A stretch of 64,000 nucleotides of DNA, taken from assembly GCF_013137895.1 (NCBI RefSeq), contig NZ_CP053538.1, forward strand, positions 3,193,001 through 3,257,000. The letters run 5' to 3'. Below are positions 55,231-63,405 of this stretch, piece after piece. The position numbers and the translations under genes were made by a program. The stretch comes from Hymenobacter taeanensis (GTDB taxonomy: Bacteria; Bacteroidota; Bacteroidia; Cytophagales; Hymenobacteraceae). The notes beneath the pieces were generated by a model. It was not told the DNA's origin. It was given only the letters and a program-made list of their open reading frames with translations, and did not search any database. The first letter of the stretch is position 1; every line of letters begins with the position of its first letter.

Positions 55231-55887
55231 TTGCTGCAAGCTATCAACGTCCGCAAAAGCTATAACACGCTGGAAGTTCTTAAGGGCATCGATCTGACGA
55301 TTGAAAAGTCAGAAATCGTATCCATTGTAGGTTCTTCGGGAGCGGGCAAAAGCACGCTGCTGCACATTCTGGGCACGCTCGACAACCCCGATTCTGGCGA
55401 AGTGCTGTTCGATGGTGAGTCAGTAAGCTCGCTGGGCCGCTCTGATCTGGCGCGGTTCCGCAACCGCCACATTGGCTTTATCTTCCAGTTTCATAACCTG
55501 CTGCCCGAGTTTACGGCCCTCGAAAACGTGTGCCTGCCGGCTTACCTGGCGGGCCGCTCAGAGAAGGAAACCCGCGTGCGAGCCCGCGAATTGCTTGGGA
55601 TGCTGAACCTGGAACGTCGCGCCGACCATAAGCCCTCCGAAATGAGCGGCGGTGAGCAGCAGCGCACGGCCGTAGCCCGGGCCCTCATCAACTCCCCCGA
55701 AATCATCTTCGCCGACGAGCCCAGCGGCAACCTCGACTCGCAGAATGCTCAGGAGCTGCACCAGATCTTCTTTCTGCTGCGCAAGGAGCTCGGCCAGACC
55801 TTCGTTATCATCACCCACAACGACCAGCTAGCCGAAATGGCCGACCGTAAAATCACGATGAAGGACGGCCACATCTGGGAAGGATAG
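55231..55887 (+). CDS. ABC transporter ATP-binding protein, LolD/MacB-like, TTG start
   Basis: A 218-residue ATPase of the lipoprotein-release/macrolide-export group. Walker [10 protein letters not shown] (about 35-43), Q loop [16 protein letters not shown], signature MSGGEQQR (about 138-145), Walker [14 protein letters not shown] and the H loop IITHN are all intact. The beginning [20 protein letters not shown] aligns with family N-termini, which forces use of the TTG codon at 55231; no in-frame ATG is suitable. LolD powers lipoprotein extraction by LolCE, but no permease gene is adjacent here, so partner and substrate are inferred. Orphan LolD-like ATPases are common in Bacteroidota. Confidence 0.88.
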   Translation: MLQAINVRKSYNTLEVLKGIDLTIEKSEIVSIVGSSGAGKSTLLHILGTLDNPDSGEVLFDGESVSSLGRSDLARFRNRHIGFIFQFHNLLPEFTALENVCLPAYLAGRSEKETRVRARELLGMLNLERRADHKPSEMSGGEQQRTAVARALINSPEIIFADEPSGNLDSQNAQELHQIFFLLRKELGQTFVIITHNDQLAEMADRKITMKDGHIWEG

Positions 55888-55974
55888 GCCACTTGGGCTG
55901 TCTAAAAAGCACAAATGTCATTCCGCGCCTGACGAGGTAGTTCGCGTGCTGACGGCCACATCAACCCCACGTGT

Positions 55975-56064
55975 CATCCTGACGCAGCAAGGATCTTTTC
56001 ACGATATGCCCGACTGGCCTAGCGCCTCTCGACAACGTGAGAAGATCCTTGCTGCGTCAGGATG
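55975..56064. repeat. Long intergenic inverted repeat (27 of 28 bp matched)
   Basis: CATCCTGACGCAGCAAGGAT continues to 56002; the complementary arm is 56037-56064. The arms differ at one position. The 34-nt loop contains ACTGGCCTAGCG, a copy of the window-wide motif. The arm sequence is related to that at 62030-62101. Confidence 0.88.
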
Positions 56065-56198
56065 GCGTGCTTATTTAATTCGGCTAGGCCACTTCACCTG
56101 ATTGCTTAAGCCACCGAGGGAACCAGCGTAACAGCCTACCTGTTGAGTAGATAGTTGGAGCTAGATCCGACTGAGCGTTTTTGCTTCCTGGCAATGCA

Positions 56199-56299
56199 TT
56201 CGGTTTGCCCCGAGTCATTTAGTTAACCCATCAACTTGTTTTCCGGACACAGGCTGATGGGTTTTTTCTGCCCTTAGGGCTGCGGCCAAGCAAACCGAA
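56199..56299. other. Nested stem-loop region, possible structured RNA or terminator
   Basis: TTCGGTTTGC (56199-56208) pairs perfectly with GCAAACCGAA (56290-56299). Inside it AACCCATCA (56225-56233) pairs with TGATGGGTT (56254-56262), followed by TTTTTC. The inner stem may terminate the ABC ATPase transcript; the outer stem suggests a more elaborate fold. Confidence 0.4.
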
Positions 56300-56503
56300 A
56301 CGCAGGTAAAAGCGAGCTGTTGTGGTTAGATTATTTCCAAAAAAGTTAGTTGCCTAACAAAATTGGAAAAAATATTTGCAAGTATCTGATATTCAATCAT
56401 AAAAAATACATATAAAAATGACGCTTTTTGCACCTTTCTAGTGGCGGTTTGGTTATATATTCGAACAACAATACGGTACTACAGGACTTAAAGGAAAGAC
56501 GCC

Positions 56504-57316
56504 ATGAGCGAAGCAATCAAGAACATCAAAGAGCCCGTTCGTAAGACTAAAGTTGAGAGCTTTGATATCTCACGCTCCGACGAAACGTTGCATCTGGCGA
56601 CGGACCTTGCTAAATTCATCAAGGACAACAAGCTCAGCACCACGGTGCAGGGTAAAGAGTTCGTGAACGTGGAAGGCTGGCAGTATGCTGGCTCGCGCCT
56701 GGGCATTGTGCCCATCGTCGACCACGTTATCAACGTCTCAACTGAGCAAGAAATTAAATACCAAGCTAAGGTGACTTTGTTCGACATCAAGTCGGGCCAC
56801 ACGGTAGGTGCTGGTTTTGCCATTTGCTCCAATAAAGAGCAGGGCAAGAAGTTTTACCAGGAGTTTGCCATCATGAGCATGGCCCAGACGCGTGCCATTG
56901 GCAAGGCGTACCGCAATATTCTGGCCTGGATCATCCGGGCGGCAGGTTACGAGCCTACGCCCGCTGAGGAAATGGAGTATGGCGGTAACACGCCCGCTGC
57001 TGCCCAGCCTGCCATGATAGTAGCTCCGGCTGCAGCTCCCGCACCGGTGGCTGCTGAAGCACCGGCAGCTATGAAGGCTGTGCCTGCCGAGCCTGCTGCT
57101 CCGGCAGCCGCCGAAGCTACGGTTCCCGCTTATGCTTCGGCTTCGCAGAAGGAGGAAATCATTCGTCTGCTGAACCACCCGGTGATTACTCGCCCCGAGA
57201 AGACCAAGATGCTGCTAAACATTAACCGTCTCGACGAGGAGCGTGCTACCCAGGCCATTGCCAAGTTGAAGAAGGCAATCGACGATCGGGAGAATGGGCA
57301 GTCGGCCGCTGCCTAA
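56504..57316 (+). CDS. Conserved hypothetical protein with phage-type relatives, possibly DNA-recombination associated
   Basis: A 270-residue soluble protein. An N-terminal domain (about 15-155) contains GKEFVNVEGWQYAGSRLGIVP, then SMAQTRAIGKAYRNILAWII and AAGYEPTPAEEM. I associate this pattern with uncharacterised proteins of phages and various bacteria. An Ala/Pro-rich linker (about 163-210) leads to a small helical C-terminal domain (ASASQKEEIIRLLNHPVI to the end). It is not membrane-bound and has no signal. A role in recombination or single-strand annealing (ERF/RecT-like) is a guess from the company such proteins keep in phages, with no phage genes nearby. Gene recQ follows beyond a terminator. 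Confidence 0.55.
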   Translation: MSEAIKNIKEPVRKTKVESFDISRSDETLHLATDLAKFIKDNKLSTTVQGKEFVNVEGWQYAGSRLGIVPIVDHVINVSTEQEIKYQAKVTLFDIKSGHTVGAGFAICSNKEQGKKFYQEFAIMSMAQTRAIGKAYRNILAWIIRAAGYEPTPAEEMEYGGNTPAAAQPAMIVAPAAAPAPVAAEAPAAMKAVPAEPAAPAAAEATVPAYASASQKEEIIRLLNHPVITRPEKTKMLLNINRLDEERATQAIAKLKKAIDDRENGQSAAA

Positions 57317-57338
57317 GCCTCTCCCAACTGCATATACT

Positions 57339-57372
57339 AAAAGCCCGGTTCCGGTAGGAGCCGGGCTTTTTT
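57339..57372 (+). terminator. Rho-independent terminator
   Basis: AAAAGCCCGG pairs with CCGGGCTTTT around a TTCCGGTAGGAG loop, followed by further Ts, just after the stop of the 270-residue protein gene. Confidence 0.9.
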
Positions 57373-57521
57373 GTGTTTTAGCTTAGAGTTCTGTGCTGCG
57401 CCTGGCGTGTACTGATAACATAGCAACACTGTATGCGCACAGCGCCACATGTTAGCGGAGGAGCTGTCTTCCGTTTCCCGGCGGGCGGCGTTACCTTCGT
57501 AGTCCTTAAGCCTAGCCTACC

Positions 57522-59444
57522 TTGCTTCACCCCACCGACGATATTCTGCACGTACTGCGCCAAAATTGGGGTCATACCCGGTTTCGGCCCATGCAGGAAG
57601 ACATCATTAGGTCGGTGCTGGCGGGGCAGGATACCTTGGCCCTCCTGCCCACGGGCGGCGGCAAGAGTATCTGCTTCCAGGTACCGGCCCTGGCCAGGCC
57701 AGGTCTGTGCCTGGTGGTGTCGCCGCTGATTGCGTTGATGAAGGACCAGGTGGAAAACCTGCGCCAGCGTAATATCAAGGCCGAAGCCGTGTACGCTGGC
57801 ATGAGCCATCAGGAAATTGACCAGACCCTGGATAACTGCGTGTATGGGCCCGTGAAGTTCCTGTACGTGTCGCCGGAGCGGCTACTGACGGACATGTTCC
57901 GGGCGCGGGTGGGCAAAATGAAGGTGAGCCTGCTGGCCATTGATGAAGCGCACTGCCTGTCACAATGGGGTTACGACTTCCGGCCGCCCTACCTGCGTAT
58001 TCAGGAACTGCGGGAGCTGCTGCCCGGTGTGCCCTGCATTGCCCTCACTGCCACCGCCACTGAGCAGGTACGCGCCGATATTGTGGAGAAGCTGCAGTTT
58101 GGTGCCTCGCATCGGGTGTTTCAGCAGAGCTTCGCCCGGCCCAACCTGTCGTATTCTGTCCTGAGCACCGAAGACAAGCTCAAGCGCCTGCTGGAAGTGG
58201 TGCGGGGAGTGGGGGCCAATAAGACAAGCATTGTGTACGCCCGCACCCGCCGCCAAACTGAGGAAGCCGCCAATTACCTGCGCCAGCAAGGGGTGGCTGC
58301 CGCGCCCTACCACGCCGGCCTGCCCAGTGAGCAGCGCACCCGCACCCAGCAAGACTGGATGCAGAACAAAACGCGCTGCATAGTGGCCACCAACGCCTTC
58401 GGCATGGGCATCGATAAGCCCGATGTGCGCCTGGTGGTTCACCTTGATGCCCCCGACAACCTGGAGGCCTACTACCAGGAAGCCGGCCGCGCCGGCCGCG
58501 ACGAGAAGTATGCCTTTGCGGTGCTGCTCCAGGGGCCCAACGATGCCGATGAGCTGCGCCGCCGTACCCAACAGGCCTACCCACCCCTGGATACCGTGCG
58601 GCGCGTGTACCAGGCCCTGGCAAACTTCTCGCGCACGGCCGTGGGTGGGGGCGAGCTGGTCGCCTTTGACTTCGACCTGCAACAATTCGCGGAAACCTAC
58701 CGCATCAAGGCCTTGGATGCCCACAACAGTCTGCGCACCTTAGAGCGGGAAGGGTTTGTGCAGGTAAACGAAGCCGTAAACAACCCCGCCCGCGTCCATA
58801 TCCCCATCGACCACACCGACCTCTACCGCTTCCAGGTGGCCAATCAGCAGCACGACCAGCTCATTAAGAGCTTGCTGCGCTTTAATGGGGGCGAGCTGTT
58901 TGCGGGCTTCCAACGAATTTCTGAGAACAGCCTGGCCCAGCATCTGCGTCTAAGCGTGGTAGATGTGCGCAAGATGCTGGTGTTCCTGCACCGTTCCGGC
59001 ATCATCCAGTACCAGCCCAAGCATGAGGCGCCGCAGGCCCTGTTCACCACCCCGCGCTATGACGCCGACAAGCTCCCGCTGGACCAGAAGCGCCTGAACC
59101 AGGCCCGCGAGCTGGCCCGCCACAAGACTGAGTCGGTAGTTCAGTATGCCGCCGGGGGGCGCTGCCGGCAGCAACTGTTGTTAGAGTATTTTGGGGAGTT
59201 GGATGCAGCGCCTTGCAATGTCTGCGACTTTTGCCTGGCCAAGAAGAAGGCCCGGCAGGAGGCCGCAGTAGCTAGTGGCCTGCGCGAGCAATTGGTGGCG
59301 CTGGTAAAAGCTAACCCACAAACTCCGCGCGAAGTCCTGACGCATTTCGCGCCGGGGCAGGCCACCTCCGTAACGGAGCTATTGCGCGAGCTGGTAGACT
59401 TGGGAGAGGTACGCTATGCGGCTGATGGGCGGCTAAACGGGTAG
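57522..59444 (+). CDS. recQ: ATP-dependent DNA helicase RecQ, TTG start
   Basis: A 640-residue 3'-5' helicase for recombination and replication-fork repair. Motif I TGGGKS is at 44-49, DEAH at 141-144, motif III TATAT near 175, motif V/VI TNAFGMGIDKPD and YYQEAGRAGRD near 290-325. The RecQ-C region has a zinc site, with cysteines in GRCRQQLL and PCNVCDFC. The usual HRDC domain is not evident; the last 60 residues instead form a small winged-helix-like tail (REQLVALVKANPQTPREVL). The reading frame requires the TTG at 57522, since MLHPTDDILHVLRQNWGHTRFRP aligns with RecQ N-termini and no in-frame ATG fits. Confidence 0.95.
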   Translation: MLHPTDDILHVLRQNWGHTRFRPMQEDIIRSVLAGQDTLALLPTGGGKSICFQVPALARPGLCLVVSPLIALMKDQVENLRQRNIKAEAVYAGMSHQEIDQTLDNCVYGPVKFLYVSPERLLTDMFRARVGKMKVSLLAIDEAHCLSQWGYDFRPPYLRIQELRELLPGVPCIALTATATEQVRADIVEKLQFGASHRVFQQSFARPNLSYSVLSTEDKLKRLLEVVRGVGANKTSIVYARTRRQTEEAANYLRQQGVAAAPYHAGLPSEQRTRTQQDWMQNKTRCIVATNAFGMGIDKPDVRLVVHLDAPDNLEAYYQEAGRAGRDEKYAFAVLLQGPNDADELRRRTQQAYPPLDTVRRVYQALANFSRTAVGGGELVAFDFDLQQFAETYRIKALDAHNSLRTLEREGFVQVNEAVNNPARVHIPIDHTDLYRFQVANQQHDQLIKSLLRFNGGELFAGFQRISENSLAQHLRLSVVDVRKMLVFLHRSGIIQYQPKHEAPQALFTTPRYDADKLPLDQKRLNQARELARHKTESVVQYAAGGRCRQQLLLEYFGELDAAPCNVCDFCLAKKKARQEAAVASGLREQLVALVKANPQTPREVLTHFAPGQATSVTELLRELVDLGEVRYAADGRLNG

Positions 59445-59622
59445 CCGTTGCGTAAGTTGAAACCCGTAGCGCAGCGCCAGCAATACGCCTTCAGACTAAC
59501 CTCTGCATGGTAGCAAGTGCCAGGTTTGTACTGAATCAGGTAGCTTAACCGTATCATTGGCGGAGTATAACTTCTGCTGACTTTACTATGTACGCTTACT
59601 TATCTGGCCTTATTTCGCGTGC

Positions 59623-60888
59623 ATGACCACTCCCATTTTAATTGTTCTTATTGGGTTTATCATCTTCCTAGGCCACTATTTAGCCCAGTTATTTGAACGC
59701 ACCAAGATTCCGGATGTAGTAGGGCTGCTCCTGGTAGGTATACTGCTCGGTCCTATTTTCCACCTGATAAACCCAATAGCCTTTGGGCAGGCCGGCCGCG
59801 TTTTTTCTAACGTAGTACTGGTGTTTATCCTTTTCGAAAGTGGCCTAGAGGTGCGTTTTGATCAGCTGCAAGCGTCGCTGCGCGGAACGGTCAGCCTTAC
59901 CACCCTCAACTTCGTTGTTACCACGCTGGTAGTGGCCATTATGGGGCAGCTCTTTGCAGGGCTGGACTTTCTGAGTTCCGTAATTTTAGGCAGCATACTG
60001 GGCGGCACTTCGTCGGCGGTGGTTACCACCCTAACCCGCAGCGTGAACATCTTACCACAAACCTCCACTACGCTCGTGATGGAGTCGGCGCTGAGCGATG
60101 TGTTTACCCTGGCCGTGCCAATTGCCCTGATCAGCGTGTACACCGGCTCGTCTTTTAGCGTGAGTACGCTGTTCACGCAAATTCTGGCCTCCCTGTTTGT
60201 GGCAATATTAACGGGCGCCGTTAGCGGGTACTTCTGGTCTGTGCTGCTGAACCGGGTGCCTACGTTGCTTAAAACTCATTTCTCTACGCCGGCCTTCGTA
60301 TTCATTCTCTACGGGTTGGTAGAAATGCTGGATTTCAGCGGCCCTATTGCCGTGCTGTTTTTCAGCATCACGCTCGGCAATGTAGCGCTGCTGAAGCCTC
60401 GTAAGCGTAATTGGTACCTGCCTCAGCCTACGGAACACGTGGAGCTGACTTCCAAGGAAAAGGATTTCTTCGCGGAGATAGTATTTCTGCTGCGCACGTT
60501 TTTCTTCGTGTACGTAGGCATGTCCATCGTCCTTGATAACTGGTCTCTGATTGGGTTGGGAGTAACCATAACAGTGCTGCTGCTCCTGTTCCGCATTCCG
60601 GTGGTTCTTGCCACCACTGCGCCAACTACGCCCCAGTTTGATATGGCTTTCATGAGTGTGATGATACCCAAAGGCCTGGGTGCGGCCGTGCTGGCCACCT
60701 TACCCTCCCAACGGGGGCTGCCAACTGGCCCAGCCATCCAAACCATCACCTTCGCCGTCATCATGGCCACCACGGTACTGTGCACGGTGCTCTTTTTCTT
60801 GGTGGAGAAACGATATATGCAGGGGTTCTATGCCTTGTTTTTCGGCAAGAATCGGCCTGTTGATGCCAGTAGCGTGGGGCAGCCCTAG
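59623..60888 (+). CDS. Cation:proton antiporter (CPA family, KefB/NhaP-like)
   Basis: Inner-membrane antiporter of 421 residues with about twelve or thirteen helices and no C-terminal TrkA or USP domain. Family marks include IPDVVGLLLVGILLGP near 30-45, FESGLEVRFDQL near 71-82, GGTSSAVVTTL near 124-134 and ESALSDVFTLAVPIALIS near 152-169, where the Asp sits in the ion site. It would exchange Na+ or K+ for protons and so support pH and salt balance. It is monocistronic, following recQ by 178 bp. A hairpin lies downstream at 60912-60956. Ion specificity is not determined. Confidence 0.9.
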   Translation: MTTPILIVLIGFIIFLGHYLAQLFERTKIPDVVGLLLVGILLGPIFHLINPIAFGQAGRVFSNVVLVFILFESGLEVRFDQLQASLRGTVSLTTLNFVVTTLVVAIMGQLFAGLDFLSSVILGSILGGTSSAVVTTLTRSVNILPQTSTTLVMESALSDVFTLAVPIALISVYTGSSFSVSTLFTQILASLFVAILTGAVSGYFWSVLLNRVPTLLKTHFSTPAFVFILYGLVEMLDFSGPIAVLFFSITLGNVALLKPRKRNWYLPQPTEHVELTSKEKDFFAEIVFLLRTFFFVYVGMSIVLDNWSLIGLGVTITVLLLLFRIPVVLATTAPTTPQFDMAFMSVMIPKGLGAAVLATLPSQRGLPTGPAIQTITFAVIMATTVLCTVLFFLVEKRYMQGFYALFFGKNRPVDASSVGQP

Positions 60889-60911
60889 TTGCTGGGTGCC
60901 GGCTTATACGC

Positions 60912-60956
60912 AAACACCCTCGCACCTCCTAGTGCAATAGGAAATGCGGGGGTGTT
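60912..60956 (+). terminator. Hairpin downstream of the antiporter gene
   Basis: AACACCCTCGCA (60912-60923) pairs with TGCGGGGGTGTT (60945-60956) with one mismatch. There is no strong T run. It lies between convergent genes. Confidence 0.55.
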
Positions 60957-61001
60957 AGTTGCAGCGCTATTACTCGCCGCAAAAGCGAGCAGGCACGTTT
61001 G

Positions 61002-61996
61002 CTAGGCCACCTTTACAATGGCTTTGCCGGTGTTCTCGCCCTTAAACAGGCCTAGGAAAGCGTTGGGTATTTGGTCGAAGCCTTCGGTAATGGTTTCCTC
61101 AAACTGCAGCTTGCCCTGGCTATACCACTCAGTGAGCTGCTTAATGCCCTTGGGCCACTGTGGCAAGTAGTCGCTTACAATGAAGCCCTGCAGCTTGGAG
61201 CTGGTAGTGAGAAGCTTGCCTTCGGGGCGCGGACCCACGGGCGCTTCAGTCGCATTGTAGCTGGCAATCTGGCCGCAGAGGGCAATGCGGGCGTGCTTGT
61301 TGAGCAGGTTATACACTGCATCGGTAATGGCACCGCCCACGTTGTCGAAGTAGCAGTCTACGCCGTTGGGTGCGGCGGCGGCCAAGGCTTCCAGAATGTT
61401 GGCAGTTTTGTAATTGATGGCTTCGTCGAAGCCCAGCTGCTTAAGGTAAGCCACCTTTGCCTCGGAGCCGGCGGTGCCAATCACGCGGCACCCTTTAATT
61501 TTAGCCAACTGGCCCACCACTATTCCCACGGCCCCGGCGGCGCCCGATACCACTACGGTTTCGCCGGCTTTAGGCTGGCAGATATCCAGCAGCCCGAAGT
61601 AGGCCGTGAGGCCCGGCATGCCCAGCAAGCCCAGGAAGTAGCTAATAGGCGCCTGATCCGTAGGAATTTGCTGCAAGCCGCGCCCATCCGACACGCTGTA
61701 TTGCCGCCAGGGCAGGTTGCCCACCACCACGCTCCCCACCGGCAGCGTATCCAGCCGGCTCTCGACCACCTCCGCCACCACGCCGCCCGAAATGGGCTGG
61801 CCTACTTCAAACGGCGGCACATACGACTTGCCCGCGTTCATGCGGCCCCGCATATACGGATCAACGGAAACGTAGCGAGCCTTCAGGAGCACCTGGCCTT
61901 GAGCGGGAGAGGGGACTTCGCTGGTTTCAAAGCTGAATTGGGCGGCGGTAGGCTCACCCTGGGGCGGCTGGCGAGCAGGATGGTTTGGTTTTGCAT
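61002..61996 (-). CDS. CurA/YncB-type NADPH-dependent reductase (MDR), apparent frameshift near the start
   Basis: Medium-chain zinc-independent reductase of the curcumin/2-alkenal reductase group that reduces activated double bonds with NADPH. The main frame has VSVDPYMRGRMN, FEVGQPISGGVVAEV, the Rossmann motif VVSGAAGAVGIVVGQLAK and CYFDNVGG, all typical. The family N-terminus MQNQTILLASRP is encoded from the ATG at 61996 in another frame. Adding one G on the plus strand at the run 61961-61964 joins it to QGEPTAAQFSFE, giving 331 residues. Without that base the frame opens only through non-homologous sequence to 62075. This is either a homopolymer sequencing error or an inactivating indel. 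It lies downstream of the ohrR-ohr pair. Confidence 0.82.
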
Positions 61997-62029
61997 AGCG
62001 CGGAAAGAAGTGGACAGGAGTAAAACCAG

Positions 62030-62101
62030 CATTCCGAGCGCAGCAAGGAAACCAGGGTAGCATCTGATGATTCACCCAGATTCCTCGCTACGCTCGGAAT
62101 G
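62030..62101. repeat. Intergenic inverted repeat, related to that at 55975-56064
   Basis: CATTCCGAGCGCAGCAAGGA (62030-62049) faces GATTCCTCGCTACGCTCGGAATG (62079-62101), with about 20 of 23 positions paired. It lies between the reductase start and the Ohr stop and could act as a terminator. The arm shares the xGCGCAGCAAGGA core with the other repeat. Confidence 0.8.
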
Positions 62102-62118
62102 ACAAAAAAAGAACGAGC

Positions 62119-62559
62119 CTAGGCAGCGTTGGTTGTGGTATTGAGGTTTACCTCAATGTTGCCTTTAGTAGCACGCGAGTAGGGGCAAATGCCGTGAGCG
62201 GCTTCTACTAATTGCTCTGCCTGAGACTGCTCCAGGCCGGGAATGTTTACGTGCAGATCAGCTGATATACCGTAGCCGCCATCTTCGGCTTTACCGAAGC
62301 CGATAAAGGCCTCTACCGTTACGCCTTCCAGCTTTACGCTAGCCTGGCGGGCGGCCACACCCAGCGCCCCTTCAAAGCAGGCAGCATAGCCAGCGGCAAA
62401 CAGCTGCTCGGGGTTGGTAGCCCCCGATTTGCCAGGGCCACCCATTTCTTTAGGCGTGCTAAGGTCAATGTCGAGCACGTTGTTATTGGAGGTAACGTGA
62501 CCGTCGCGGCCACCTTTGGCTTTGGCTTGAGCAGTGAAGAATTTTTCTACGATTTTCAT
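62119..62559 (-). CDS. ohr: Organic hydroperoxide resistance protein Ohr (second copy)
   Basis: A 146-residue cytoplasmic peroxidase for organic and fatty-acid hydroperoxides. Redox cysteines are C61 (GYAACFEGAL) and C125 (HGICPYSRA). GGRDGHV and GATNPEQLFAAGYA motifs match classical Ohr, and the length is usual. It follows the ohrR gene by 32 bp on the same strand, so the repressor and enzyme are made from one message controlled by the operator at 63083-63102. It is a paralogue of the protein at 50577-51068 and lacks that protein's C-terminal tail. The association with OhrR makes this copy the likely inducible one. Confidence 0.95.
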   Translation of the reverse strand: MKIVEKFFTAQAKAKGGRDGHVTSNNNVLDIDLSTPKEMGGPGKSGATNPEQLFAAGYAACFEGALGVAARQASVKLEGVTVEAFIGFGKAEDGGYGISADLHVNIPGLEQSQAEQLVEAAHGICPYSRATKGNIEVNLNTTTNAA

Positions 62560-62591
62560 CGGGAAGAAGTGAAAAGTGAAAGAACACTGGC

Positions 62592-63044
62592 CTAGGCCAG
62601 TTGGGTAAGCAAAGAATTGAGTTGCTGCCGCAGCGCCTCAAAATCAGCGGGCGGCATGTTGAGCCTGGCGAAGATTTCCTCCGGAATTTGGCAGGACCGG
62701 GCCTGCAGCGCCTGGCCCGCGGGCAGCAGCCCGATAATTACGGAGCGCTCATCACGCGGGTCGCGGCGGCGGCTTATCCACTGCTTCTGCTCCAGGCGCT
62801 TCAGCAGGGGAGTAAGGGTACCTGAGTCAAGCAGCAGCTTCTCGCCGAGTTCCTTAACAGTAAGCTCCTTGTGTTCCCACAAAAGCAGAAACACCAAGTA
62901 CTGGGGGTAGGTGAGATCAAGCTCCTGCAGCAACGGCTGGTAGGCCTTCGTAATCATCCGCGAGAGGGCGTAAAGCGGGAAGCACAACTGGTTTTCCAGT
63001 TGCAGCAGTGGGTTGATAGCCTCAGGAGGAAGTTGGTTGCTCAT
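62592..63044 (-). CDS. ohrR: MarR-family organic-peroxide sensor/repressor OhrR
   Basis: A 150-residue winged-helix repressor. The peroxide-sensing cysteine C21 is in the classical setting LENQLCFPLYALSR, the most telling feature of OhrR. The winged helix covers about 55-105 (LTVKELGEKLLLDSGTLTPL as recognition region, then the RRRDPRDERS wing). Oxidation of C21 by organic hydroperoxide would release DNA and induce the operon. The second resolving cysteine seen in two-Cys OhrR proteins could be C117 (QARSCQIPEE). It is first in the ohrR-ohr operon and autoregulated through the palindrome 39 bp upstream. Confidence 0.94.
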   Translation of the reverse strand: MSNQLPPEAINPLLQLENQLCFPLYALSRMITKAYQPLLQELDLTYPQYLVFLLLWEHKELTVKELGEKLLLDSGTLTPLLKRLEQKQWISRRRDPRDERSVIIGLLPAGQALQARSCQIPEEIFARLNMPPADFEALRQQLNSLLTQLA

Positions 63045-63082
63045 ACTCGTTCGGCAAATAAACGGTAAAAGGTTGTGTCATG

Positions 63083-63102
63083 TTTAATTGTGCGCAACTA
63101 AA
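63083..63102. promoter_or_regulatory. OhrR operator
   Basis: TTTAATTGTGCGCAACTAAA is a near-palindrome (16 of 20 positions symmetric) with the TTGxGCGCAA centre typical of OhrR boxes in Gram-negative bacteria. It lies 39 bp upstream of the ohrR start. Confidence 0.65.
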
Positions 63103-63354
63103 TAGATTATTTTGTCTTAAAGTTCTGCTTATCAATGATAAATATTTTGCTGATTCTGTAGCACGGAAAGCTAAGGCACTCGGAATGGCGCATTTTTCAA
63201 ACAAAAATCCACCTGGCGGTTGGCTTAAGTACACTTGGCTAATGGCCACATCAAGCTTGTGCGGGTGGGCTGCAGTAGCAACCTACGCTACCTGTAGTTT
63301 ACGCCTTTTGGCTGTTGCACCTTGCGCATGTATTGCCTGGTAAAGGCCCGAAAA

Positions 63355-63384
63355 CAACGAAGCCCCGCTTAGCAGGGCTTCGTT
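63355..63384 (-). terminator. Terminator of the rhodanese gene
   Basis: AACGAAGCCC pairs perfectly with GGGCTTCGTT around a CGCTTAGCA-type loop, 22 bp past the rhodanese stop on the minus strand; a short T-rich stretch follows on that strand. Confidence 0.8.
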
Positions 63385-63405
63385 GGTAAAAGCATCTGGG
63401 GGTGA

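Larger units (their letters stand above)
55888..56503. other. Intergenic region with long inverted repeat and nested hairpins
   Basis: The 616-bp gap holds the 28-bp inverted repeat at 55975-56064, a nested stem-loop at 56199-56299, and an AT-rich leader from about 56330 that probably contains the promoter of the next gene (TATATTCG at 56456-56463 is near the -7 consensus). No coding frame was recognised. Confidence 0.6.
63045..63405. other. Intergenic region between ohrR and rhodanese genes
   Basis: The 361-bp gap holds the OhrR operator at 63083-63102 and the rhodanese terminator at 63355-63384. Overlapping open frames on both strands (around 63022-63343) are composition-driven and lack any domain, so no gene is called. 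Confidence 0.6.

Noticed and set aside
63022..63343. Overlapping small frames on both strands upstream of ohrR
   Set aside because: They overlap each other and the OhrR operator and show no family features.
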